The notes beneath the pieces are model-generated. The model was not told the DNA's origin and ran no database searches. It saw only the letters and a program-made list of their open reading frames with translations. From F1-60-MAGs104 sp964355975 (GTDB taxonomy: Bacteria > Planctomycetota > Phycisphaerae > Phycisphaerales > SM1A02), in the NCBI GenBank assembly GCA_964355975.1, contig CAYHFW010000002.1, positions 62,001 through 126,000 of the forward strand: a stretch of 64,000 bases of DNA, read 5' to 3'. Both the position numbers and the translations under genes were made by a program. This document shows, one piece after another, positions 1 to 9,229 of this stretch (its first letter is position 1; every line of letters starts with the position of its first letter).

Positions 1-1645
1 CTTGCGCATCTTCCGCTGCGACGAATGCATCTGGCAACTCATCATCGAGCGCCAACAATGCTTTGCGCTGCTGATCGATCATCGTCGCCATATCGGTGTA
101 ACCCCACCCGACGACTGGCCCAGTTGCAACCGCCGAGGCACACTGTCGGTAGAGCGCGTTCTCTGACAGCGACTTGACCGATGGGTCTCCCGACGTGCGA
201 AGTGCTTGCTCAACTGCGGCCGGCGCTCCAATCACCATCGCGCCCGCGCCGAGACCAATCTCCATTCCAACTTCCTCGCCGCCGTACACAATTTGTCCCT
301 GAAAGTCGCGCGGACTCATCCCCGCCGAAGGCAGCATCGTTGCGAGCACCGCATTCACCGCTGTTTCATCAGTGCATTTCACGGCAGTAAACGTCTGCGA
401 TTCACCCGCTCCACCGCTCGGGGCGTGAGAGACCGTGAAGACGCCTGGTCCGAGGCACGAGAAGGCTTTGGTCAAGCCCGCGCCGTATTGCTGCATCATC
501 GGCGCAGCCGCGTCCGCCTGATAGTCAGGAAGCGCAGCAAGCAAGTCTTCGATCATCGCCATAATCTCGCCGAAGCGCACATTGAGTCGTTGGTAGGTCA
601 CCGCATCATCGCCCAATAGCGCTGGCGGCGTTTCGACAGGAGTCGCCTCAGAAAAGAGATTCATCAGCCCAATCTTTTCTCCTGGGATGTACGCAGCAGC
701 AGAGAGAGTCAGCATCGACTGCGCATCATCGCCGCGCAGGCCAAGCGCAATCGCACGTACATCGCCAAACATTTTCTTGAGCACGATCGGCAATTCGCCA
801 AGCGGTCCTGCCCAGACGGGCTCGAGCAGTTCTTGAAGTGGCGCAACAAGCAGGACAGCAGCCATGTCATTGTCGCCAATCACTCCATTGACCCCTTGCC
901 AGTCGGCAGATTGCGCGAGCGCGCTTGCACCCTTTCCATTCGCGGCGGCGATCGCCTCTTCAAGAGTCGGCACTGTGCTCGATGCAAAGAACTGTGTGCC
1001 AACACGAACAAAGTAGAGCGCTTCAGGAAGCGCAACGATCTCTCCAAGCGCATCCATGCCCCGAGGGCGCCTGCGGCTTGGAGGCTGCGGATCGCTCGGA
1101 TCCAACTCTTCTGATTCTGATGGCAGAGTCACGCGCGTTGCCTTCGCGCCGCCTTGAATTTCGACTTGCTCGAACGGCGCTCCTGCCCCCTTTTCCATCT
1201 CAGCGATGAGAGCGGCGAATATCTTTCCGGCGAGGTCAGCGCGGTCCGCGTAGTCCGCCCAGAGCAGAAGCCCGAGCTCGGGCGCATCGAGTTCTTCATT
1301 GTGCTCGACAAACAGCGACAATCCCGCTGGGCCTGGCAATGGCACTTCGGTTGCGTCGACTCCGAGTCTCTGCAACTCTGCCGCACGCTTCTTTGCCGCA
1401 GCCTCGCGGCGTTCCTTCGCAACTGCTGCGATCTCGGGCGCTTCAAAAATCTGCCCAAGGGGCGATGCTCCAATGCGAGCAACTGTGGAGTGCACATCCT
1501 TCGCGCTCACGACGAGTGCGCTTCCCTTTGGCGCGAGCGCGGCAAAGTCGACGCCATCCCCGAGCGCAATTGGTGCGAGAACACTCACGCATCCAAGTGT
1601 CGCGACAAGAACAAGCCCAGAGTCAATTCGTACTCGTGCCATCAT
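1..1645 (-). CDS. Exported protein of unknown function, C-terminus cut off by the window edge
   Basis: An open frame runs without a stop from the ATG pair at 1645/1642 to the left edge, giving about 548 residues with the C-terminus missing. AAGGAG lies 6 nt before the second ATG, so 1642 may be the true start. The N-terminus has a basic start, a hydrophobic core (VLVATLGCVSVLAPIALG) and a probable signal cleavage site near residue 29. The rest is soluble, with an Ala/Glu/Lys-rich helix around residues 70-90 and a Pro/Arg-rich linker near residue 185. It resembles the large exported alpha/beta proteins of planctomycetes, but I recognise no catalytic motif or named family. The gene lies 51 nt downstream of the serine protease on the same strand and is probably co-transcribed with it. 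No function is proposed. Confidence 0.75.
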   Translation of the reverse strand, partial: MMARVRIDSGLVLVATLGCVSVLAPIALGDGVDFAALAPKGSALVVSAKDVHSTVARIGASPLGQIFEAPEIAAVAKERREAAAKKRAAELQRLGVDATEVPLPGPAGLSLFVEHNEELDAPELGLLLWADYADRADLAGKIFAALIAEMEKGAGAPFEQVEIQGGAKATRVTLPSESEELDPSDPQPPSRRRPRGMDALGEIVALPEALYFVRVGTQFFASSTVPTLEEAIAAANGKGASALAQSADWQGVNGVIGDNDMAAVLLVAPLQELLEPVWAGPLGELPIVLKKMFGDVRAIALGLRGDDAQSMLTLSAAAYIPGEKIGLMNLFSEATPVETPPALLGDDAVTYQRLNVRFGEIMAMIEDLLAALPDYQADAAAPMMQQYGAGLTKAFSCLGPGVFTVSHAPSGGAGESQTFTAVKCTDETAVNAVLATMLPSAGMSPRDFQGQIVYGGEEVGMEIGLGAGAMVIGAPAAVEQALRTSGDPSVKSLSENALYRQCASAVATGPVVGWGYTDMATMIDQQRKALLALDDELPDAFVAAEDAQ

Positions 1646-1696
1646 GTACTCCTTCAAGTGAATGTGCGATATCTCGAAACGCGGTTGAGTCTTCGA

Positions 1697-2698
1697 TCAG
1701 CCGCCGCTTGCGTCTTTGACCTGCGGTGGATTCTGAAAATCTTTGCGCGGCGGCGGCTTCAGGTAGTTGTTTCCAGAATTCGGATTGTTGCGATCGAAGG
1801 CGAAGGCCTCGCGGTTGCGCACAAAGTCTTTGACATACCGAGCGGGAATCGCAAAGCCGAGCGACTCGCCACCACGAATGCCCATGTTGGTGATTCCAAC
1901 AATCTCGCCGCGCGTGTTGAAGAGCGGCCCGCCCGAGTTTCCAGGATTGATCGCTGTATCAGTTTGGATATAGGTGAGCCCTTCGAAGTTGCGTGAAGTC
2001 GTCGACACAACTCCCTGCGTCATTGTGCGCTCAAGGCCGAGTGGATTTCCGATCGCGAAGACTGGCTGCCCGATTTCAAGTCCGTCCTGCAGCACAACGG
2101 GAGCGCAACTGAAATCCTTGCCATCTGGATGCTTGATTCGAATGAGCGCGAGATCAACCTGACTGTTGACTGCGATGAGTTCGACATCCTCAACCTCCAT
2201 GCGCTTCAGTGTGCCATCCGATTGTGGCAGCCAAATCGTCGCGCGCAGATTGGTCTCGCCTTGCACGACGTGCGCATTGGTGATTGCGTATCCCTGCGGA
2301 TTGATGATCACACCCGAACCGAGCCCTCCAGGTGTCGACACTTTGATCACCGCCGCACCGATGATCTTCGCGTGTTCGCGCGGCGAGAGTTCGGGCAGAT
2401 TTGACGCCGTTGCAAAGAGTGTGTCTTCGGTGCGCTGAATCTGCGAGACACCTTGCGCGTTCTGAACCTCCGCGACATCACTCATCTCAAAGACCAATAC
2501 ATCGGGACCGACATCGAGCCAGACGCGTCGATCACTTCGCTTCACTACATCGCCTTCGATCTTTCGCCCGCTCTTGAGAATCACGACATCTGCTGCCGCT
2601 GCAACGGGTGCTGTCGGCGCCACAACCGCGTCGTCTGCACCTGCGATGAGTGTGCAAGCGAGAAGGGAGGCCAACGAGTAGGTGCAGCGAGTGAACAT
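1697..2698 (-). CDS. Exported trypsin-like serine protease (S1C/DegP-like, no PDZ domain)
   Basis: A 333-residue secreted serine endopeptidase. A signal peptide spans about residues 1-21. Residues 37-85 form a small beta-type domain, and the chymotrypsin-fold domain runs from about 110 to 295. The catalytic triad is visible as His143 (ITNAHVVQG), Asp182 (NSQVDLALI) and Ser255 (INPGNSGGPLF), the usual HtrA/DegP arrangement. Unlike DegP or DegQ there is no PDZ domain. The protein ends in a Pro/Asn-rich tail of about 35 residues. An AGGAG sequence about 9 nt before the ATG supports this start. The role is probably periplasmic or cell-surface protein quality control. It is divergent from the FG-GAP gene across a 62-bp intergenic region, and the exported protein that follows at 1645 is probably in the same transcript. 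The family call is secure; the substrate is unknown. Confidence 0.9.
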   Translation of the reverse strand: MFTRCTYSLASLLACTLIAGADDAVVAPTAPVAAAADVVILKSGRKIEGDVVKRSDRRVWLDVGPDVLVFEMSDVAEVQNAQGVSQIQRTEDTLFATASNLPELSPREHAKIIGAAVIKVSTPGGLGSGVIINPQGYAITNAHVVQGETNLRATIWLPQSDGTLKRMEVEDVELIAVNSQVDLALIRIKHPDGKDFSCAPVVLQDGLEIGQPVFAIGNPLGLERTMTQGVVSTTSRNFEGLTYIQTDTAINPGNSGGPLFNTRGEIVGITNMGIRGGESLGFAIPARYVKDFVRNREAFAFDRNNPNSGNNYLKPPPRKDFQNPPQVKDASGG

Positions 2699-2760
2699 CG
2701 AAGAAGTCTCCTAAATAGAAGCCGTTACTATAACGACCTCAACTCTTCAACGAGACACCT

Positions 2761-5148
2761 ATGCGAATGATCCCCCTTCATCGTGCACGAATTTCTCTCG
2801 CCGCGTTCCTCGTCGCTCCCATCAGCGTTGCGGCTGCGCAAACGCCAGCGCAGACTGGCGATCAACTTTCAGAGCACTTCGGGTTCGATGGTCTCGACGC
2901 GATCAAGATCGACGAGGGAGCTGGCGCGCTCAATCACGCAGACTTCGACAGCGATGGAAAGATCGACCTCATCGCGATCAACAATCGCAATAGCCGCATT
3001 GATGTCCTCTATCAGAAAGTCGGCGCAAAGCCCACCGATGAGCCACCTCCGACATCGAGCGTGAATGAGATTCCACAGCACTGGCGCTTTCGCCGCGTCG
3101 AAGTTCCAGTCTCGGATGAAGTCGGCGCCGTCCTGCCGATCGACTTCGACGGCGACAAGCGAATGGATTTCATTTACTCCGCAAGGGCCGGCAAACTCGT
3201 CTTCATGCGGCAGTCTGCACCCGGCGTCTTCGAAATCGCCCGCAAGCACACAGTCAAGGGACTCTCAGCGAACCCCGATGCCATTGCCATCGCCAATCTC
3301 ATTGGTGATGAGAAGCCAGAACTCATTGGGGTCGCGAACGGGCGCATCCAGATTTGGCCATTCACTGGATCGGACCTTGGAACGCCGGTCGAAGTGAGCG
3401 CTGGAAGTGGAAACATCGCAGCACTCCTCGCAGGAGACCTTGACGGAGATGGCATCAACGATCTCGTTGGAGTCATTGCAGATGATCCCGCACCGATTCG
3501 CGCATGGTTTGGGTCGAAACAAGCAGAAGGAGTCGCACTGGGAGCGCAGACTCGCTTCGAGATGCCTCCGCTGCGCGACGCAGCACTCGTGCGACTTGCG
3601 GGGCAGGCTGGACTCGCCATCGCAGTGGTTGAGAAGCCTTCAAAGCGCGTGGTGCTGCTCAATGTTGCGAGCGAACCGATTACAGAAGGTGGGGATCGCG
3701 AGGCGAGCCTGCAAACATGGTCGTTCACCGATACTGGAAATCGCAAGCGTGACACAGCAATTGCAGACATCAACGGAGACGGACTGCCGGATCTGCTCGC
3801 AACGAACACCGAATCCAATGCGGTTTCGATTTTCCGCCAACTCCCCGGCCGGGGCTTTGTCAGCGTCGAAAACTCCCCCGCCTACAGCGACCTTGATTTC
3901 GTAGTTGCAGGTGATATCGATGGCGATGCGAAGGCTGAGGTCTTTGTCAGCAGCGAGAAAGAGGGAGTCGTCGGACGCACCGAATTCTCGACCGATGCAC
4001 TCAACTTTCCACAGACGATGCCTCTTGCGACGGGCACTGTCCCCACAGCGCTTGGGCTCGTGCAGATCGATGGCAAACATTGGATCGCCATCATCGGCAA
4101 AGATGGTCGCAACTACTCGATTGAATTGCAGCCCGCCGATGGCACCACCACGGGCAAGGTCACAATTCCGCTTGGACCACTGAGCCGAGCGCCAGACACA
4201 ATTCTCGCGCTCGACGCAGACCAGGATGGACGCACCGACCTACTTCTCTTTACTCCCGAGAAGCCGATGGTGATGTTGCGTCACGAGACTCCCAAAGAAG
4301 GCGACGCGCCGAATGCTCCCCCATCATTCAAGACTCTCGAAAGCAAGGACATGGCGCAGTTTGGTCTTGCACAAGCAGCGAATGCCCAGAACACAACCGC
4401 GGCAGATATTGACGGCGATGGCAAGTCCGAACTGCTTGTCGCCGACCGCAACTTCGTGCGCGCACTGCGATTTGATCCGACGCTCGGGTGGCAGGTCGTC
4501 GAGCAAATCAATGCGCCGCGCGGTGACACAAAGTTCAGTTCGATCGCCCGCCAGGGTGATCGCATCGCCGTGGGCGACCGCGAAAATGGAAAGGTCGTCA
4601 TCTTCGCGCACGATGCGCAAGCGAAGAAGTGGAAGCAAGTCGACGAATTCGATGTGAAGGGATTCAAGTTTCATTCACTTGCCGCCGGCCCGTTTACTGG
4701 CACAAAGGATGAAGGATTGCTCTTCATCGGCGATGACGGATTCGGAGTGATGCGCTTCAGCGGAAAGCGCGAGAAGCTCGAAGAGCTCTCTTCGTGGCGC
4801 GCCGATGACATCGGACAGTTTCCGCACGAACTCGGCGTGGGCGATCTCAATTCCGACGGGATGACCGACCTCGTCGTCCTCGACGCGGGCAAGCAGATGC
4901 TTCAAGTGCTCGGCGTGAGTGAGTCCAAGACGCTTCTGCCAGCAGTGAGCTTTCGAGTCTTCGAGAGCCGCCTCTTCTCTGGCGGTGAACCCCGTGTCTT
5001 CGAACCGAGTCAGGCGCTGATTGAAGATGTCACGGGCGATGGCGCGGACGACCTGATGTTGATGTGCCACGATCGCATCTTGCTCTATCCGCAGATGACC
5101 CAAGCCTCTGCGGCCGCGGCGCAGGCGCCGGCTGGGGCCAAGAAATAG
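2761..5148 (+). CDS. Secreted FG-GAP/VCBS-repeat beta-propeller protein
   Basis: This 795-residue protein has a signal peptide (about residues 1-26, cleavage after VAAAQ) followed by repeated FG-GAP/VCBS blades. At least nine calcium-loop motifs of the DxDxDG type are visible, for example DFDSDGKIDL, DLDGDGINDL, DINGDGLPDL, DIDGDGKSEL and DLNSDGMTDL, each followed by a hydrophobic strand. That number fits one or two integrin-type propellers. The C-terminus is an Ala-rich tail ending in KK, with no anchor. The likely location is the periplasm or cell surface, and the likely role is ligand or carbohydrate binding, but no substrate can be named. The next gene starts 14 nt after the stop (ATG 5163), so the propeller and the GAF-PP2C phosphatase are probably one transcript. 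A TATAAC hexamer at 2729-2734 could be the -10 element. Confidence 0.88.
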   Translation: MRMIPLHRARISLAAFLVAPISVAAAQTPAQTGDQLSEHFGFDGLDAIKIDEGAGALNHADFDSDGKIDLIAINNRNSRIDVLYQKVGAKPTDEPPPTSSVNEIPQHWRFRRVEVPVSDEVGAVLPIDFDGDKRMDFIYSARAGKLVFMRQSAPGVFEIARKHTVKGLSANPDAIAIANLIGDEKPELIGVANGRIQIWPFTGSDLGTPVEVSAGSGNIAALLAGDLDGDGINDLVGVIADDPAPIRAWFGSKQAEGVALGAQTRFEMPPLRDAALVRLAGQAGLAIAVVEKPSKRVVLLNVASEPITEGGDREASLQTWSFTDTGNRKRDTAIADINGDGLPDLLATNTESNAVSIFRQLPGRGFVSVENSPAYSDLDFVVAGDIDGDAKAEVFVSSEKEGVVGRTEFSTDALNFPQTMPLATGTVPTALGLVQIDGKHWIAIIGKDGRNYSIELQPADGTTTGKVTIPLGPLSRAPDTILALDADQDGRTDLLLFTPEKPMVMLRHETPKEGDAPNAPPSFKTLESKDMAQFGLAQAANAQNTTAADIDGDGKSELLVADRNFVRALRFDPTLGWQVVEQINAPRGDTKFSSIARQGDRIAVGDRENGKVVIFAHDAQAKKWKQVDEFDVKGFKFHSLAAGPFTGTKDEGLLFIGDDGFGVMRFSGKREKLEELSSWRADDIGQFPHELGVGDLNSDGMTDLVVLDAGKQMLQVLGVSESKTLLPAVSFRVFESRLFSGGEPRVFEPSQALIEDVTGDGADDLMLMCHDRILLYPQMTQASAAAAQAPAGAKK

Positions 5149-5162
5149 CCTGATTGTCGCGC

Positions 5163-6488
5163 ATGACGAAGCCAGTCACAATCGAACAAGGGCTTTCGGC
5201 GCCAACGCGAGCGCTCGAGAAGCTTCTCGATATCACCAAGCGACTCGGCGCCTCGTCTGATCTACCAGTCGTGCTCGGAGTCATCATCGACGCAATGCGC
5301 GATCTCCTCGCAGCAGAGCGGGCGACTGTCTTCACCTACGAACCCAAGAGCAACACCTTGGCGATCCATGTTGCCCACGGTGTGACCGCGTCAGCGAATG
5401 ACGAGGTGATTCGCTTCCCAGCCACAGCCGGAATCGCTGGCGCGTGTGCGTCAGCACGCGCTCTGCTCAACATTCCAGACGCATACGCCGATGCACGGTT
5501 CAATCCAGAGGTCGATCGAAAGACGGGCTTTCGAACGACATCCATCTTGGCGATTCCACTGATCGATCACGAAGGAGAACTCGTCGGAGTCGCGCAGGTT
5601 CTCAACGCAGCGCGTGGGACGTTTTCGGGCGACGACGAAATGATCGCCACAGGCTTCGCAGCGCATGCCGCCATTGCTTTGCGACGAGCGCGCCTGATTC
5701 AAGACCACCTCGACAAACTCAAGTTGCAAGAAGAGATGCAGGTTGCGCGCGAGATTCAAGAAAAGTGCTTCCCGACGCTGCTTCCCGTGCATCCCGCATA
5801 CGACATCGCGGCGCACAGCACCCCTGCCGATGAGTGCGGCGGTGATGCCTTTGACTGCTTTGGTCTGCGCAACAACACGATCGCACAGAGTGACGAGGCG
5901 CCAGAACGCATCTCTTTTCTTCTCGCAGATGCCACTGGACATGGCGTTGGCCCCGCGCTCTCTTCGATGCAAGCGCGATCGATGATGCGCGTTGCCGCGC
6001 GCCTCGGCCAGCCGATCGGATCGATCGCGCGCGAGATGAACGCGCAGTTGTTGCAAGATGTCCCCGCGGGTCGATTCGTGACGGCATGGATCGGAACGCT
6101 TGACCTTGCGTCGCACCGCATCGAATGTTTTAGCGCAGGCCAGGGACCCGTGTTCATCTACCGGCGAAACGACGATCGCTTCGAAGAGATCGACAGCAAC
6201 GCGCCGCCGTTTGGCATCGTGAGCGGGGGATTCGATTGGGAAACGACCAGAGAGATTCAACTCGAGCGCGGCGACATGTTGGTACTTCTCACCGATGGCT
6301 ACTACGAAGCGGCATCCCCTGCGGGAACTCTTTGGGGCGAGTCGAACGTCTGCGCGATGATTCGCGCGATGCGCGATGAGCCGATGTCAGCGATTCGAGA
6401 AGAACTCGATCGCGCTGCCCTGCAATTCGCATCCGCTCGAAACACCGCCGACGACCGCACTGCGATTTTGGTCAAGCGGTTGCTGTAG
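5163..6488 (+). CDS. GAF domain plus PP2C/SpoIIE-type (RsbU-like) serine phosphatase
   Basis: A cytoplasmic protein of about 441 residues with two domains. A GAF sensor spans about residues 30-170 and a SpoIIE/RsbU-type PP2C phosphatase spans about 200-440, joined by a helix (LQEEMQVAREIQEKCFP) typical of RsbU-class enzymes. The metal-binding motifs are present: GGDAFDCF (usual form GGDYYD), DATGHGVGPA, LTDGYYEA and DDRTAILV. Family members dephosphorylate anti-sigma-factor antagonists in partner-switching pathways. No STAS or anti-sigma gene is visible nearby. The longest frame begins at a TTG at 5154, but the ATG at 5163 is preferred. The gene follows the FG-GAP gene closely and ends 8 bp from the stop of the convergent adenylate cyclase. 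Confidence 0.88.
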   Translation: MTKPVTIEQGLSAPTRALEKLLDITKRLGASSDLPVVLGVIIDAMRDLLAAERATVFTYEPKSNTLAIHVAHGVTASANDEVIRFPATAGIAGACASARALLNIPDAYADARFNPEVDRKTGFRTTSILAIPLIDHEGELVGVAQVLNAARGTFSGDDEMIATGFAAHAAIALRRARLIQDHLDKLKLQEEMQVAREIQEKCFPTLLPVHPAYDIAAHSTPADECGGDAFDCFGLRNNTIAQSDEAPERISFLLADATGHGVGPALSSMQARSMMRVAARLGQPIGSIAREMNAQLLQDVPAGRFVTAWIGTLDLASHRIECFSAGQGPVFIYRRNDDRFEEIDSNAPPFGIVSGGFDWETTREIQLERGDMLVLLTDGYYEAASPAGTLWGESNVCAMIRAMRDEPMSAIREELDRAALQFASARNTADDRTAILVKRLL

Positions 6489-6496
6489 CGCCGCGC

Positions 6497-9160
6497 TCAC
6501 TTCGAGACGAGTCGCAAGACTCCATCTGCGGCGCCATCGCCACGCTCGATTGCCTCTCGGTAGGCGCGTGAGAGTTTCGACTCGCCAAACTGCTTCTCGA
6601 AGGCAATCCACGATGCGCGCGCCTCACTTACGTTGCACGCCCGAAAGAGCGCAACAGCACGATCGGTCGCGTCGATCCACGCTTGATCGGCATCTGCTGC
6701 AACGACTTCATAGACATCAATCGGTTTCGACTGCCCCACGACGACAATCGATCCGATCGAACGGATCTTGATCGCAGATTCGCCACCCTTGGCTTTGATT
6801 CCTGCGCGCGTCGCTCCATCCATCAGAATTCCCGTGCCGAACTGCTTATTCGCGCTCTCGAGACGCGAGGCGAGATTGACGACATCTCCAATGGCTGTGT
6901 AGTCGTTCAATTTCGGCGGAGCGCCGCAATCACCCACGACTGCCATGCCCGTTGCGATGCCGAGGCGCACGGTGATCTTGGGAGCATCTTTGGGCGTCTC
7001 ACCAGCCAACTGTGCCATCGCTGCTTGGCACGCAACCGCGCTCTGAGCGGCAAGGATTTCCTGTTGCGACTCGGGCGCGAATGCAGACCAGAACGCCATG
7101 AACCCATCACCGAGAAACTTGTTCACGTACGCCTTGCGCGCGACAAGTTCATCGGCCAATCGCCCCAAGTACAGATTGAGCGTGCGAACCACTCCTGGTC
7201 CACCAAGTTGCTCGGCAATCGTTGTGAAACCCGCGAGGTCGCCAAACATCACTGTGATCTCACGCTCTTGTCCACTCACGCTGAGCGCCTGCGGATTATC
7301 CGCGAGCTGCGCAACGAGTTCAGGAGAAACGCGCGCGGAGAATTGCCGCGTGATTCGAGCACGATCGCGCGATGTGAGAATCGCAACGGCGGCAGTCACA
7401 GCAGCCCACGAAACGATGGGGGCAATCATCGGTCCAACCACTGGCATGATGACCCCGAGATTGTTGAATGCGTAGGAGCCCGCAGTCGCTGCCCACGTTC
7501 CTGTGAGCACGACCGCGCTCAGCGCACTCCAGCCTGTTGGGAGGCGTGCGGCACACGCAGATGCCATCCCACCAAGTGCAAGGATGGCGAGCACACCCAT
7601 CCAACTCGGGGCTATGACCCGCGCATGTGCGTTGAGCACCATATCGGCGGCGACCGCATGCACAAACACTCCCGGAGTTTCAGGACTCAGCGGCGTCTGC
7701 ACTTGATCTGCGAGGGCGCCAGTCGCAACCCAACCGATGAAGACAAGTTTGTCCCCCACTGCATGGCGCAGTTCTTCTGATGCACTAGCGAGCAGCGCTG
7801 TGCCATCGGCAACAACCTCAAATGTTGCGAGGTACTTCTGGGCGAGTGTGTCGGATGCCTTTGTCAGGCGACCATCCATGCGCGCATCGCTCAACGCGAG
7901 GGCGAATTCTTCGTCCGAGTCGCCACCTTTCAGTAGCGCGCTGAGCGCGGGGTCGGCGTCCATCACAGCCTTGCGATCGGCAGCGCACTCCGCCACGAGC
8001 ACTCGCAATTTCTCGCGCTCGATGCTCAAACGCACCAAGCGTCCGATCGAAATCGCCGCGCGCAGATCGCCATTGAGACCCGCACTCGCCCAGAATCCAT
8101 CGAATGTTGATGTGGGCCAGTCCAACACCAAACCGCCATCTTCAAGTTCGAATGCACTCTCGCCAACGTGCAGCGATCCATCGCTCACGCGAATCTCAGT
8201 TGGAGCAAGTCCAAGATGCTTTGCCGCCGCCGCAACTCCGAATTGGTGCGCCCTTCCGCCTGGCACGCTCCAGACAATTCCAGTGCGACGCTTTGCGCCG
8301 TCACCGTCGTACACATCGCTCGTGACGACACCCACACCCGCCGCCGAACGCGCGAACGCTGGGATCGGTGGCTCAAGTTGATGCGCGCCGCGAACAATCT
8401 CTTTCTCACCAGCGTGTGCGACTTCCTCTCGCAATTCTTCCCAACTTTTTGCCCGCCGCCACAGTTCTTCCACCAAGATTCGCGCATCGAATGAGTGCAG
8501 TTTGTCTCGACCGCCAGTCAGCACAAGCAACAGGTGATCGAGCGGAGGCACGGGTCCCCCCGCCGCCATCTCCCAAATCACGCTCCAGATGGCCACTGCC
8601 TTGAACCGCAGTGGATGCGCAAGCAACGACTCACGGCGCGCGCCAGTGAGTTGCAATCGATCCGCAATCTCGACCGCATCGGTATCGATGCGTGCGCGCA
8701 AGAGCGTCGTAATCGCCTCGGCGACCTCTTCACCATCGGCCCCCTCCCACTCGGGCCCGAGCGAGAATTGCGCGCGCCCAACGTCGGCGCCGAGCACGGT
8801 GCGCACTCCAGTCATCGCCTTCGCAAGTGCGTCGTCTCCGCCGCCTTCGCGCGCATCGGGCTCATCCAAGAGAAGATCAATCGCAACAGTGCGCGCGCCA
8901 GCAAACGCGAGTTCATCGAGCGCCTGCGCAAGCACATGCCGCGGCCATGGCCATCGCCCCACCGTATCAAGCGAGTTGTTGTCGATCGCGACGAGTGCGA
9001 TCTGATCGCTCAGCGGTTCAGGGGTGGCCCGCGCATGCTGATATCGCCAGTCGATCGCACGCAGTTCGGGAAGATGCAGCGCGCCACTCCATGAAAGCAC
9101 TGCGACCATGAGCGTTGCGCAGGTTCCCACAGCGAATGCGATCCAAGAAAACTGCTTCAC
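6497..9160 (-). CDS. CHASE2-domain membrane-bound class III adenylate cyclase
   Basis: An 887-residue protein with a GTG start. A transmembrane helix at about residues 7-28 leads into an extracytoplasmic CHASE2 sensor (YQHARATPEPL, IALVAIDNNS, GRWPWPRHVLAQALDEL, ending with LVFIGWVATGALAD and TPGVFVHAVAADMVLN). Two or three further membrane helices follow, then the cyclase catalytic domain. The metal-binding Asp residues are in MFGDLAGFTTIAEQL and KFLGDGFMAFW. A Lys in KFLGD and a Thr in YTAIGDVVN form the pair usual for ATP-using bacterial enzymes, and the Asn and Arg of VNLASRLE are intact. The product is therefore predicted to be cAMP. The CHASE2 region is larger than usual because of a long insert. 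It is the last gene of the operon, 69 nt after the FecR gene. A family with the same domain order is common in bacteria. Confidence 0.92.
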   Translation of the reverse strand: MKQFSWIAFAVGTCATLMVAVLSWSGALHLPELRAIDWRYQHARATPEPLSDQIALVAIDNNSLDTVGRWPWPRHVLAQALDELAFAGARTVAIDLLLDEPDAREGGGDDALAKAMTGVRTVLGADVGRAQFSLGPEWEGADGEEVAEAITTLLRARIDTDAVEIADRLQLTGARRESLLAHPLRFKAVAIWSVIWEMAAGGPVPPLDHLLLVLTGGRDKLHSFDARILVEELWRRAKSWEELREEVAHAGEKEIVRGAHQLEPPIPAFARSAAGVGVVTSDVYDGDGAKRRTGIVWSVPGGRAHQFGVAAAAKHLGLAPTEIRVSDGSLHVGESAFELEDGGLVLDWPTSTFDGFWASAGLNGDLRAAISIGRLVRLSIEREKLRVLVAECAADRKAVMDADPALSALLKGGDSDEEFALALSDARMDGRLTKASDTLAQKYLATFEVVADGTALLASASEELRHAVGDKLVFIGWVATGALADQVQTPLSPETPGVFVHAVAADMVLNAHARVIAPSWMGVLAILALGGMASACAARLPTGWSALSAVVLTGTWAATAGSYAFNNLGVIMPVVGPMIAPIVSWAAVTAAVAILTSRDRARITRQFSARVSPELVAQLADNPQALSVSGQEREITVMFGDLAGFTTIAEQLGGPGVVRTLNLYLGRLADELVARKAYVNKFLGDGFMAFWSAFAPESQQEILAAQSAVACQAAMAQLAGETPKDAPKITVRLGIATGMAVVGDCGAPPKLNDYTAIGDVVNLASRLESANKQFGTGILMDGATRAGIKAKGGESAIKIRSIGSIVVVGQSKPIDVYEVVAADADQAWIDATDRAVALFRACNVSEARASWIAFEKQFGESKLSRAYREAIERGDGAADGVLRLVSK

Positions 9161-9229
9161 GCGTGCATTATGAAGTGAGTTTCCAAACCCTGCAGAGTGC
9201 GAGCGTTCTTGGGACAGCCGCGACGATCA

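Noticed and set aside
1154..1996. 280-residue plus-strand frame
   Set aside because: It crosses the start of the left-edge gene and the end of the protease on the opposite strand; it is a shadow frame rich in Arg/Cys.
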